Source of the DNA: Diogma glabrata
Taxonomy: Eukaryota; Arthropoda; Insecta; Diptera; Cylindrotomidae
Length of the DNA stretch: 64,000 bases
Assembly (NCBI GenBank): GCA_963693315.1
Contig: OY856188.1
Coordinates: forward strand, 99,980,915-100,044,914
Direction of reading: 5' to 3'
A program made the position numbers and the translations under genes. Of this stretch, positions 11,987-22,918 are shown piece after piece. Under the pieces are notes generated by a model, which was not told the origin of the DNA, made no database searches, and saw nothing but the letters and a program-made list of their open reading frames with translations. The first letter of the stretch is position 1. Each line of letters opens with the position of its first letter.

Positions 11987-12559
11987 TGTTACGTTTTTTT
12001 TATTTTCTTGCGTATTTATGAAATGTTGTTTTTATATACGTATACGAGTGTTCAAGGCATATATAAAACATATATTTTCCTTATTTTGATCAGTAGTTAA
12101 AACAAATAAAACTTAAACTTAAATTCTGTAAAGATTATTTTAAATAAAATTGATTTATTAAAAATATTTTGAGTGAATTTGGATTTTACAATTAAAAACA
12201 AAAAATAAAAAAAAAATATTATGTTTCACTCAAGTCGCTCCGGAGAAAGTTTTATTTTAATAAATTCCCAGTTTAGTTTTTTTTAAGAAAGATGTACGTT
12301 AACCTGGTTTTATTGCGCGTTTTATAGATATTGATAGCTTCTACAAGCCAATTTTGTTAGATTTTATGAAAGAATGATTGAGCCAAAGTTTGGTCCCAGT
12401 AGGAGGGGGATAACAACTGCTATAACGGCCCCCAAAGGAGTCAATTTGTCAAACATTTGGAGGTCCCCCTACAAAACACCTAAAAGTAGGATTTATAATT
12501 GGCGCCCTATAATTGGCGATGACTAATATCAAGTTTTGAAACTCGTTTTCATTCCAGGA
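11987..12559. other. stub of 5' LTR, then unassigned DNA
   Basis: TGTTACGTTTTT at 11987 is the inner edge of the minus-strand 5' LTR. Beyond it no match to the 9.2-kb LTR is visible, so the LTR is truncated or replaced. A GC-richer patch at 12380-12500 precedes the decayed ORF. Confidence 0.45.
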
Positions 12560-13195
12560 GAGACCCTCGTTGTAGTCTGAGGACCATCTTCACGTCTCTC
12601 TCAGCCATGTCGTTGACAACTCGCAATTTCTTGACAATTTTAAGAGCTTCTATATAGTCGAGGTCATCCCAAATGGCCGGCGGATAATTCAAGAAATCTT
12701 GTGACAAGGCAAAGCGAATGAAAAATTTTTTGTGTTCGATATGACGAAGCTGCTCAAACCTTTTTTCATGAAGTCTTCGTTGAAGTCTTTGAGTTTCATT
12801 GTCAGTTTTGTACGCCGCTGTGAGTGGTCACGCCTGGGCCAGCTGAAGAAGCAAGTCTTTGTTCATCTTCTTCTTCGTATTCTTCATCAGATGATGTGTC
12901 ACATTCTGCATTCTTAATTTCTGTTGCCACCTTGGAATTAAAAAACACGAGCGCAATGGCCTCGTTCGAACGATACCACGTATGTCCATCGCCTCCAATG
13001 AATTTAGACAAAACGCTTTCGGGTGCTGCCATACGACGATACATAGTGTTGAAGTAGAGCATTTGCAGCACTTGTTTGTTTGATGGCAATTTTGAGCCCT
13101 GAACTTGCATGCTCGGGTGCCCGGATCAGATACATTTGGGTTTTCGATCGCAAAACAACTTTATCTGAAGAAAATGATGCCATTTTCACTTGGAC
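12560..13195 (-). pseudogene. decayed ORF of unknown, probably transposon, origin
   Basis: A coherent minus-strand coding history is visible across frame changes. It starts with an ATG at 13189 (MASFSSDKVVLRSKTQMYL) and continues in another frame at 13110-12802 with a serine/acidic stretch (TSSDEEYEEEDEQ). It ends at 12700-12565 with a segment containing LNYPPAIWDDLDYIEA and VNDMAERDVKM. The last phrase resembles, from memory, a VNDxAERGVxLI motif recurring in uncharacterised arthropod transposon-like proteins; that link is weak. At least two frameshifts and no upstream promoter or splice evidence make it a pseudogene. Base composition is clearly richer in GC than its neighbours. Confidence 0.45.
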
Positions 13196-13226
13196 CTGAA
13201 ATTCATAAACTATATTCGAATATTTC

Positions 13227-13373
13227 GAGTTTGATTATTTCACAATATTACGATTGCGCGATATTAGAAGCTTGTTGCGTAATTATTTCAAAGCCACTGA
13301 AATGTCAGTCAGCGACAATGTTGCCCGCGAGGCCACGAGTGTGGCGATATTATTGTGAAATAATTTCACACTC
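13227..13373. mobile_element. MITE, about 147 bp
   Basis: The left end (GAGTTTGATTATTTCACAAT) and the reverse complement of the right end (GAGTGTGAAATTATTTCACA) form terminal inverted repeats of roughly 33 bp with a few gaps. The interior is short and non-coding. No clear target duplication was seen. Confidence 0.5.
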
Positions 13374-13700
13374 TAATACAAGAATTATTCCAAAATGTAG
13401 ATGTTTTTGTAGGGGAACCTGCAGAAGGGAGGTATATAGGGGGTAGGAATGTTCGGAAGAAATTTTGGAAAGGAAAATGTAATAGGATATATTTAAGGAC
13501 TAGTAGTAGTGTAAAACGAAAGTGAAATTACAAATTTTTTTAACAATTGATACAAATTTGGAGTTGTATCAGAGGTTGTTGTCAGATTTATCAAAATGTT
13601 TGATATTCGAATTTTAGATGATAGGAATAGAATTAAAGTTGGTCATAATTGTTATTGATTTACCTGATTCATGCTTTAACAATGGAATAACGAAATAATT

Positions 13701-13930
13701 GATTATTGTATCGAATAATTATTAATTTTCAACAATCGCCGGGACCATTGGCGCATCGTTTATTGATTATTGTATCGAATCATTATTCATTTTTAGCAAT
13801 CGCAGGTACCATCGGCGCATCGTTTGTTTATTATTATTGTATCGTAACATTTTTCATTTTCAACACTCGTCGGGACAATTGGCGCAACTTTTAATTCAAC
13901 AATTGCCGAGACTACATGTGCATCATTTTA
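13701..13930. repeat. tandem repeat, 64-67 bp unit, about 3.5 copies
   Basis: The phrase ATTATTGTATCGAA followed by an AACAATCGCCGGGACCATTGGCGCATCG-like block recurs, with unit starts at 13701, 13765 and 13832 and a partial fourth copy. Units differ by scattered substitutions and small indels. The repeated CCGGGACCATTGGCGC core stands out against AT-rich surroundings. Confidence 0.75.
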
Positions 13931-14169
13931 ATGTGTTAGTTTGTAGTTGATTCACTATGTTTTGAAACACTTACCCGAAGCAACTCGGCTTTTGTACTGT
14001 GCAGAGGAAAGGAATAGTTTAGTCGAATTGACAGACTGAAGTTAGTTGGAATCTTCTCAAGTCACGCAGTTCCTCTAAAGTTTCTGAATGTTTCCACCTA
14101 TCAGGAATGCAGAGTGTTCATTACAATGGACACCAAAATATTTGCTTTCCAAGGGAGCCAAATAAATCA

Positions 14170-14487
14170 TTTTAATTTTATTTCAACGAACTGTTGAAAA
14201 TCACCAGTAGCCCAATAAATATAGTTTTGCATATGATAGTACACCGCCCCCTATCTTTCCTAACCTTAAAGATAAAATGCACAAACGAATAAATCTAACC
14301 CATAGAGACACTGTCATAAATGTAAACGAGGGCCTAGAAAAAGTCGCCGATTGGAGTGACAAAAATTTAGTCAATTTTAATGCCACTAAAATACAGCTAC
14401 TGATTGTTTCCAAATACGGAGTTTCCAACGATATTTCAATAAGTTTGTGTGACGAACAAATAGATAAATGTGAAAGCGTTCGTTAGG
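14170..14487 (+). pseudogene. LINE-A reverse transcriptase fragment, middle part
   Basis: The segment 14277-14486 encodes a version of the LINE-A stretch after the catalytic FADD box (INVNEGLEKVADWSDKNLVNF). Upstream, in another frame, are the residues around the box itself. It diverges from the 34.8-kb copy by many substitutions, so this is an older copy. Its downstream continuation is at 15721, after an intervening hAT-like segment; strand and order agree, so the two are probably one interrupted insertion. Confidence 0.7.
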
Positions 14488-15720
14488 AGTTCAGGGATGA
14501 TTTCCTGCGAAGGAAAAGACCAAAGGCCGCGAAAAGTATTTGTAGGGCCGTATAACTATTTCTAGAATTTTTTTTAATTTAAGTTTTAAATAATTGTTTT
14601 AAAACCAAAATTATTTTATAAATCTAGGTAAATAATAGTGTACTCTTATTGGATTATTTTTCAACAAATATTTTACTTCTGACATTCTGCTTATCATTCT
14701 CGGATCATTGTATTTCAAATCTATGCAACACATGCGAAAGCACAAAGCGCAGTTAGGATGCAGAAACAATCTTTAGGTATAGGCTCACACTCCCTTTTAT
14801 CACTTAAAAAAAAAATATGAACTTTTCAGTAAAAGAGTTCCAGCGCGCCACACATAGGAAATGAGATAAATTATTAATTGTAATCTAACTAACTTTCAGA
14901 AATGCATATCAATGCAATGAAATTTGAGGGAGTTATTAACAAAACACCGACCTCATACCGAAAGCCAGTAAAAATTGTCTAAAATTCAAGCCCCACTCCA
15001 TTTCCGAGCAATAAAATAAAAAATTCTGGATTCTGTTTTTCTCTTATGTCAATACCAATAACATACCAAATTTTCAGGTTTTTTTAAAATAGCCCACATT
15101 CCTTTTAAAATTTGTTGAATTTGTATTGAAAATTTAGTAATGCTTATTTGGAATCCGGGGTGTGGTGGGATGTTGAAGATTTTCAAGAAAAGTTTGGAAA
15201 ACGCTTTTTGCTCTGGCCAGGATTGGAACCCTGGAGTTTACAGTCTTGTTCAGCCAGTCTAATCCCTCGCCTATCCGCGTTTTCATTTTACCCGCCTAAA
15301 AGTAGATATGTTAACTATTTTTCGTAAAGGCTATGCTCAAGTTTTGTTATTTGTTGTCGGTAAAGGGCATTTTTGTCTTCCTTTACTGAGGCAAGGTAGT
15401 AGGGTGAACATGGCCAAGAATATAGCAGTCGACGTAGTGGATACCTTGACCCCTTTGATACCTTGGTAAATCTGAATACAGTAAAATGGATTTGCGAATA
15501 GGAATAGGTAAGACTCTGCTTTTGATATTTGTTATTACAAATTATCAATTAATTATAGTCATAATAATCTGTCAATGTTCATTGTTTTAAAATATATATT
15601 AATAATTTTTATATTACCTTATAGGTAATAAAATAATCATTAATAAAAAATTTTAAGGTGCCGCGAGAATGTTTTAGTATTTTAAGGGGGCCGCGATTGC
15701 TAAATGGTTAAGAACCACTG
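14488..15720. mobile_element. hAT-like segment splitting a LINE-A copy (right end clear)
   Basis: The right terminus ends GGTTAAGAACCACTG at 15720, the reverse complement of the CAGTGGTTCTTAACC terminus also used by the 30.7-kb hAT element. GGCCGCGA-type GC-rich motifs occur near both edges. The matching left terminus and 8-bp duplication are not visible, so part of the left side is probably deleted. No transposase was recognised inside. Confidence 0.45.
15200..15290 (-). repeat. tRNA-derived SINE remnant
   Basis: On the minus strand a T-arm-like stem-loop with CCAGGGTTCCAATCCTGG is preceded, about 45 bases upstream, by a weak A-box-like TAGGCGAGGGA. The B box has one departure from consensus. 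It looks like the head of a tRNA-derived SINE, not a functional tRNA, since the acceptor and anticodon stems do not fold. Confidence 0.4.
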
Positions 15721-15993
15721 CTATATGGAGTATTGTTGTCAAGTTTGGGGCGCTGCATCTGTTTCCAGCCTAGCTATTTGGGACTCTTCAAAAGCGTGCT
15801 ATACGAATTGTTGGTTATCAAAATTTAACATCAAATCTTTATTTCCTACAACACCGTCGTGTTGAACTGTCGAGATCACTCACTATCATAGTGCAGACAG
15901 AATGCAGTGAGATTTCTTATTCTATACATAATCTTTGTGTTGTTGTGACACGTATTGTAATTCCTATAACGCAACACTTCTCATTAAAAAAAA
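15721..15993 (+). pseudogene. LINE-A 3' fragment with poly(A)
   Basis: The fragment encodes a decayed version of the CMEYCCQVWGAAS region. After an internal deletion it continues into the TTGTGTTGTTGTGACAC tail, ending in a short A run at about 15985-15992. It is the likely downstream half of the copy beginning at 14170. Confidence 0.7.
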
Positions 15994-16716
15994 TTGAACG
16001 GATCACCTCATTGAACGATGACCGATAGTTGAGTGAGTAATACCGTTTTTCGATCACTAATTTATAATGTTTTAATGCAATTCTTTTATGTGTAATAAAC
16101 TTTTTTTACATATTTTTGATTCAGTTTAATCTTCACAATCTTTGTGTGATCTTTAAAATGTATTTATTGAAACAGATTTACATTACAATTTACAACATAT
16201 TGATCTTATACTTATACACAATTAACCATATATTAAAAAGATGCCTATTTATTCTGATTGGAATGGAAAATAGAAAACTTTCATTTAAAAATAAATCAAA
16301 CAAAACAAGAAAGAAAACCTAAAAGTTGTTTTGCTTGAACGGATCAAAACAGTTAAGAATTTAAAATGAACGATCGACCCAAATTGGTTTTGAGTCGATC
16401 GTTTTTTATTGCTAAATATAAATCAAACACGAGAACAATACAAAATGAACGACCGAGCCCAAAGAACTACAGTAAAAAAATTATTGCTGATTAATATTTT
16501 TGTTCGAAGAACGATTGAATCAAAATAACCGATACAAAACCAGAATGACCGATCTAGAAATAAACCTGATTCGTTTTTGAAAAAAAATATTGCTTATAAA
16601 TTAGAGAACGAAGTGTTTAGTATTTTTCAGATTATGAGGAAACGATGACCGGCGATTTTAAATCGCTCAGTGCAACGAATCAATGATCTGTTCTGAACAG
16701 ATCGTTCATTAAGCTG
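15994..16716. repeat. GAACGATC-motif-rich region
   Basis: Variants of GAACGATC/GATCGTTC occur about ten times, including a hairpin at about 16367-16402 (AACGATCGAC pairing with GTCGATCGTT) and GAACAGATCGTTC at 16693-16705. Clustered subterminal motifs of this kind suggest a decayed DNA transposon, but clean terminal inverted repeats are not visible. The 68-codon ORF at 16116-16322 looks like chance. Confidence 0.4.
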
Positions 16717-16805
16717 ATGTTATTAAATTTCTAGCAATTTTTGTGTTTTCAATTTAAAAATCTACGGTATGTTGAGACATCTCTACTGATATAAAATTAG
16801 AACAT

Positions 16806-17398
16806 CCCCGACCAACACTTTAGTCAGGCATTCCCTATTTTATACGGGCCGGATCAGGATTCAAGATATAATAAATCAAGTCCTAATACGGCGTTCCCAT
16901 TCGGGCCCCTATCAGAAATCATATATAATTCCCCTATTAGGGTATGTTTTATTTATCAGTTTTGAGCTCTATTTCAATTGATCAAACGTCATTTGGTTAA
17001 AATTCACTAGAGTAGTATCCATTTTAGAAATACATAATTTAAAAAGTTTCACATATATAGCTAATTGCTATCGCTTCTTGGTTGAAAGACTTTGATTATT
17101 TGGAGATTGGAGATTTTATACCATTGGAGATTTTATTTTATTTTAACTGTTTCCAGCTTATTTAATCTTACTAATATAATATGTATTTCATATTGATTTA
17201 ACTAATTAAGTTGATTGTTCTGATTATGTACGCAAGCACCCTATTTGTACTGATCCGGCTCTGATCGGGTTCTGATAGGGATTCCTGATCCGGCGTGGAT
17301 AGTTTAAGGGGTTACATTCATGATTGCCTAATCCGGTCCCTAACAGCAATAGGGAAAGCCAAATACGGTCGGGACCGGAGTTCTTCTAAATTGCTAGT
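16806..17398. mobile_element. MITE-like element with GC-rich subterminal repeats
   Basis: Left (16806-16945) and right (17230-17398) segments contain inverted versions of CCGGATCAGGAT, TTCCCTATT and CCCTATCAG motifs around an AT-rich non-coding core. The overall length is about 590 bp. Terminal matches are imperfect, so exact ends are uncertain. Confidence 0.45.
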
Positions 17399-17889
17399 TG
17401 GATCTGTGTGTTTTTTTACTTAAACAACTTTTAGGCAATTATTATAGCGGGATTAAAAGTGCACCAGGAAATCTATTTTGAGGAGTTACATCTCGTGAGC
17501 TTATAACCGTACACTAAAAAGCTAAGCATTGATTAAGAGCTTGTAAAATCTAAATAATCATTGAATAAGTTTCAACCCTTTATTGTGCACCCCTTAAATA
17601 GGGTATCGTGAAAATAAACGATAATAATTAGTTCGTTATATACCAAACGTTTAACTGGCTTGTTACTTTTAAAATATATTAATAAAATAGAACTTCATTT
17701 CGACGATTTTTTTAATAATTAAAATTTAACTTCTGTTCTGGCATCAGTGCAATCGTGCGTTCCATTTGGAACCGATTTAAAGCCGATTTATGGGCGTTTA
17801 AGATTTCAAAATCTTGTGAATGGTTTCGTTGCGTTCATCTAAAAAGAAAGTTAGCGAAAGACAAGCCGTCACTAGTTGAAAGACTAAGG
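17399..17889. other. unassigned AT-rich DNA
   Basis: I see nothing here beyond short chance ORFs. Confidence 0.5.
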
Positions 17890-18412
17890 AAAGATTGTAT
17901 GAACAAGGATGGATAGAAAAAAAATCCGAGAACACAGTTTTATATTCATCCAAGGCTTTTATTTTTCGTCGATTGTATGAACATGGATAGAACTTTTTTA
18001 TATTTGTTTTTATTGCAGTTTTTATTGCAGTTTACAGCAGTAATTTTATAAGTGGCAACACTTTTTCTATTATTAACTATTAATAAATTTAATTATAAAT
18101 CAAAAAACATTGTTTCAAAACTTAAATTTAATATATTAAAATTATATTAAAAATATTTTTATTTCACTGTTCTTTTATATCAAAAAACAAATTTTAGAAA
18201 CACAGAAATTTCAAGTCAAAAATAATCACAAATTCAAAATAAAATTATCCTGCTATGCGCATGTCAAGAAAAAGAAATTGTTTTATACAAGAAAAAGAAA
18301 GAATAAAACAGAGAATAGAATTTTATTCTCGAATTAATTTGTTGTTCTATCCTGATTCATACATAACAAACGACGATTTATATTCTATCCGCATTCATAC
18401 AATCGGCCCTTA
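17890..18412. mobile_element. MITE with duplicated inverted ends
   Basis: GATTGTATGAACAAGGATGG near 17893 pairs with the reverse complement of the stretch ending at 18411. A second internal pair (about 17971 and about 18345) carries nearly the same motif, so each end holds two copies. The interior is AT-rich and non-coding. Confidence 0.55.
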
Positions 18413-19396
18413 TAGTTTTTAAAAACTTATAAAGAAAAGAAACATTATTTAAGTGAGGTCGCTCGTAGAGAATGTTTCAGATCTACAGGTTACAGCTATC
18501 GAACGACTGTGAGTATTTTGCAGATATCTTGAAAAGTGGTGGCGGGTCGGGCAAACAACGGTTTGTTTTAAACTTCTACTGCTTCAAATATTCATAACTG
18601 ATTTTAGATAAAATTGGTATATGTACATTCATTCTGAAAGGATAACAGAAATTCACAAAGAGAAAATGGAAAGCCGAAACGAGCCTTTAAGGATTATGTA
18701 TGTGTTCTGCTCTGCTAGAGTTTAGTGGCTTATGCTACCTACAAATGAAAGATATTTGTAAAGCAGATCTCTCTAAATTATTGTCTTTTTTCTAAACAAT
18801 TAAAGTTGAAGGACTTGGTTGTCTCTATGCCAAGGAATGGAACATAGTTGTCTTTACATTTAAGTCAGTAACTCAAAGAATTGCTCAACAATTTAAGCTC
18901 TTTCATACATAACAATACGTAACAAAAACAAATATTCAAATTTGAAGCCTCGATCGCTAATATATATATGGATTATCAAACCACAAACTTTTCCAATAAT
19001 ATGTTACTCATGTTGGTAGAGTTTCGTTTAATGGGAAAGCCGGGTAAACTATTGGGTTGCTCTTTTTGAACAAAATTTATGTTTGAATGTTTTTTCATGA
19101 ATTATTTGGAATAGTAAAATATTTGTTAAATTGAATATTACATTATTGGGTATTTACCACTTGTTTATTGGGTATTATTGGGTATTTACCGCAAATTTAC
19201 TTTACAGTGTATTAGTTGATCTTGTTTACATTAAAGTTGAATATAACATTGTAAAGCGGGTGTTTAATTATTTATTATAAATTCTCCTTTAAGGCTTGAT
19301 AAACATCTTACACTGAGTATATTATATATTTTTAAAACAAAATTAGCAAAACAATCCTATGTTCATAATCGGTGATTGAAATCGAAATTTGTAATA
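18413..19396. other. unassigned intergenic DNA
   Basis: No coherent coding sequence or terminal repeat was seen. A short direct repeat of TTATTGGGTATTTACC occurs around 19142-19196. Confidence 0.5.
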
Positions 19397-19541
19397 GTGT
19401 ATTCTTTTCGGCTGTACCGAACAAGTTCCACCACCGAATTATCGAATTTTGTATTCTTTTGGAATGAATTTCAATACAAAATAAATAATTCGGTGTTGGA
19501 ACTGTACTGAAATTTGTTCGGTACAGCAGAAAAGAATACAC
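19397..19541. mobile_element. Tc1/mariner-like MITE, 145 bp
   Basis: The ends GTGTATTCTTTTCGGCTGTA and, reversed, GTGTATTCTTTTCTGCTGTA form inverted repeats of about 30 bp. Both sides are flanked by TA, the duplication expected of Tc1/mariner-type elements. A second inner inverted match (AATTCGGTG versus CACCGAATT) extends the hairpin. No coding content. Confidence 0.65.
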
Positions 19542-22009
19542 TATAAGTTTTGATTCTATTTAAAAAAAAAAAACTTTGAACAATGCTCATCAATGGCAGT
19601 TAAACTTGTTGGAATGACGAAACGCATTTGCGTTGAATTAAAATAAACAAAACCACAATTTCATTGCCAGATATTAACTGTACGAGAAACGAGTGTAATG
19701 ATTATTGACAGTATGTTGTTGACAAAAACACATTTATCAAAATTAAATTTAAAATGATATAACACGGTCAACAATTCTTAAAAATTGACAAAAGCTTAAT
19801 TTATTATTTCCTTGATCTATCACTTTCTCACAATTCAAAAAAAAGTACCTTCTTCAAAATGTATCATACCTTTGTCAATTCACAAATAATTTATTCAAAA
19901 TCATTGCAAATTTTAAGTAAAATAATAAAAATTCTTTGACAGATTTTTATGCGAAAGAAAAAATCCACTTTATCATCTTACGTAAACCTAAAACAGATAA
20001 AAACGTGTACGTATGTATTTAATATGTGTTTATCTTTTCAACAAAACAAAAATATTTTATAGTGATAAATTTGTCACTAATTTGCTGTTTTTTATCATTT
20101 ATACCGAAGTGGTTATATTTTAAAAACAAATTTTAAATTTACCTTCAATTAAAAGTTATCCAATTAAATTTAGTTTTATTTTTTTTTTTCAAACTCAAAA
20201 CACAATTCACATTTCATATGTTGTAAATAACATTAATAATTTTAATTATTTTTTTTTTCAATCATCTCACTTAACTTTTAATTAATTTCATATTCTTTGT
20301 TTAACACAAACAAATAACTTTTTAAAATAATGAAAAAATTATTCCACAAAAATTAATTAAACTCGATAATTAAATTAAAAACAAAAATTTGAAATAACTC
20401 GAAAAGTAAGATAAGTTAAAGCACTAACAAATCATAACATCTATATCGTTCAAAAGTCTCGGACCAACTAAATTAACAACACACAACATTTATTATTGTA
20501 TTAACCCACCTTTTGTATTTGTTGTGAAAAAAAAAATTATACTTGTGAGAATTGTTGTATCATAAAAAAACCGGCAACATTATTGTGTTTTTGTTGTATG
20601 TTTCGTGATTTTTTGACTTACATTTACAACGTAATAAAATTAAATAATAATAATTATTAATATGTACTATTATAATGTTAGTATAATATACCTTACGTTT
20701 TCGATCGATGTAGTAAAAATAACAAAAAACCATTTAAGTTTCACATACATATATAAAGCTTCATTATTACTAAGAGAGGAGATATGTATAACTATTAAGA
20801 AAATATTAAGAAAAGAAATAAAAATAATAATAAAACACTTTGAATGTTTGTAATTTTTATAACAAAAGTACAGTCATATTTGAATAAATATGATATAAAT
20901 ATTAATACAAATACGTTTTTTAAATTTTAAATAATTTCACTCTACTTAAATGTTTATAGTTTTTCTCGTTCGAATTAATATTAATCGCAAGTTGAGCAAC
21001 CAGCAACCTTGAATATTCATGTCAATTAAGCTTATATAAGAATTATGTAATATAATATGATAAGAACATAGAATATTTATTTAATTTCAACGTTATGCTG
21101 GCATATTCTGTTTCAATTAAAAGCTCTGATACTGGTTTCGCTATCTTTGTATTCCAATAATCACAACAGCGGCTGAAAAGTAACTTTTTTTCAGACGCAG
21201 GTCATTAATTATATCAAACTAAAATATATTATTGTTTATGGAATATTGAAAAAGCAAACTTTCTTGAATAAAATTTTTTTATTAATTTTATTAAAATCGT
21301 ATAGAAAGAAATCGAACTGTAGAACAACAACAAATAAAAAAAATTATTTATAACCCATACACAATGGCTCAAGGTTTTATAATTGGTTTTGTTTTTATTT
21401 CCGTTGTAGTGGATCATGATATTAATACTGTTAATGGTTGGCGAATTCGATTCACAAAAAATATGTTTATGTTCATAAAACAATATTTTTTTTATTTATG
21501 GCTTAGCTCCTCATTGGAGCCATATCGAAAAAAAACAATATTGTTAGGGTTAAAACTAAAAACATTACCGATCGAATGGGAATCTGAAGAAAGAAGTGAA
21601 ACATTATATCAGGTTTGTAAGTTCTAATCTCTAAGTTCGCTGCTAAATTGAACTCAACTATGTAAAGTTAAAATGCAATATTTAAAAATATACTTTTTAC
21701 TGTTTATTTTTAATTTTTTTATTTTATTAATAATAATATAAACTTCCTTATAGTAACAATTTCTTCCAAACACTTCCAACACTTCTTCCAAACACAAACT
21801 TCCTTGAAGTAACAAAAAAAAAATCGAAACAAAAATTTTTTTTGGGAGTTATAATTTCAAATTTCATTGGAGGGGGTTTAAAGTAGACATTTTGAAAAAA
21901 AATATTTTTGATCATGTCATGTGGGATGTCATATGAAAGGTGATTTTTTTTCGTAGTGCAAAACAGTGTTTTTGTAATTTTTGAAAGCACAGTTTTCGAC
22001 TTATTTTCA
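19542..22009. other. AT-rich intergenic DNA
   Basis: Homopolymer runs are frequent. ORFs of 61-96 codons (for example 21364-21627 plus and 21748-22038 minus) are low-complexity and match nothing I recognise. A short local duplication around CTTCCAAACAC is present at 21760-21800. Confidence 0.5.
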
Positions 22010-22180
22010 AAAATGTGACAATCATTGATTTTTCGCAATGATTGGAAACAATCAATAATGACTATACACTCGTGACTTGGAATTGTTGACTATGATAGAA
22101 ATATTACACATTCTATGAATTTACACAATAATACTGTTAAGAAAATTCAATGCAAAAATATCTTCATTTAAAATGAATAA
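22010..22180. repeat. repeat block also found in the 9.7-kb LTR
   Basis: The stretch from the AAACAATCAATAATGACTAT block to AATATCTTCATTT matches the minus strand at 9865-9690 over roughly 150 bp. Here it precedes the SINE, whereas in the LTR it follows the SINE. Confidence 0.65.
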
Positions 22181-22282
22181 AATTTCCATAAAAAAATTAT
22201 ATCTAACTGACGATTGAAAAATTCATCTTAAGTTAGGTTAGATAACAAACTGATGATGAAGTTTCAACTTAGATATATCATC

Positions 22283-22505
22283 ACCTTGGTGGCGTAGTGG
22301 TTAAACGTGTCTGCCAAAGGAATTGAACTCGTTGTTGGTGGCACTGATGAGGTTACAAGTTCGAATCCCAACCGAAAAACGTAAGAGAAAAACAGAGTTA
22401 TTTTTCTGAGATATTTCCAACCATACCGTTGAATTGAAAAAATTCAAATTACCTCCTTAGCTACTTGAGCTTAATTGCTCACAAAATCCTGAGTAAATTA
22501 AAACT
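22283..22505 (+). repeat. tRNA-derived SINE with intact A and B boxes
   Basis: The head shows a perfect A box, TGGCGTAGTGG (22290-22300), and a B box, AGTTCGAATCC (22358-22368). They lie 57 bases apart, in the range for an internal RNA polymerase III promoter. The 5' phrase CCTTGGTGGCGTAGTGG is tRNA-like, but the sequence does not fold into a tRNA and carries a non-tRNA body (TTTCTGAGATATTTCCAACC and beyond), as SINEs do. Related body sequence occurs at 10055-9880 (minus) and 28655-28762. No long A tail is visible, so the 3' limit is approximate. Confidence 0.75.
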
Positions 22506-22837
22506 ATTGTTTTTTATTCATAAATTCATAAAAATTTCGTTTGACATTTAAATTTATCGATAATGTAGTTTTTGAAAGTTATTGCTACTGTCTTTTACTG
22601 TTTCGTCCGAATTATTATCATTTCGATATTAACTAGAAAATTAATTATATTTTTGACAAGCACTGCTAAAAATCCTATAATTTCGGTTTTCCCATCATTA
22701 TTTTATTTTCAAGCTTTTATTAAGATTTTTAGCTATACGATAGCAACCATTATAAGTCACAAGAACTGAATGTATTCAATTGAATAGAATGAAAAATTGC
22801 TTTGAAAAACGAAAGATCCGTAACAAATATTTTATCT

Positions 22838-22918
22838 CAATTCCGGTTCGGGGATCAAACCGGCGTCCTTCTGATGAGTTTTGATTAAGCATTTACCCCA
22901 CCCGACTAGCGACCTTAT
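22838..22918 (-). repeat. second tRNA-derived SINE head
   Basis: On the minus strand TAGTCGGGTGG (22908-22898, one mismatch from A-box consensus) is followed by the B box GGTTTGATCCCC (22861-22850). The body differs from the 22.3-kb SINE, so it is probably another family or a fragment. It does not fold into a full tRNA. Confidence 0.5.

Noticed and set aside
21364..22038. ORFs of 87 and 96 codons on opposite strands
   Set aside because: No family resemblance; AT-rich codons only; lengths within chance for this composition and region size.
22290..22368. functional tRNA gene
   Set aside because: A and B boxes are present, but the acceptor, D and anticodon stems do not form and the sequence continues into a repeated SINE body.
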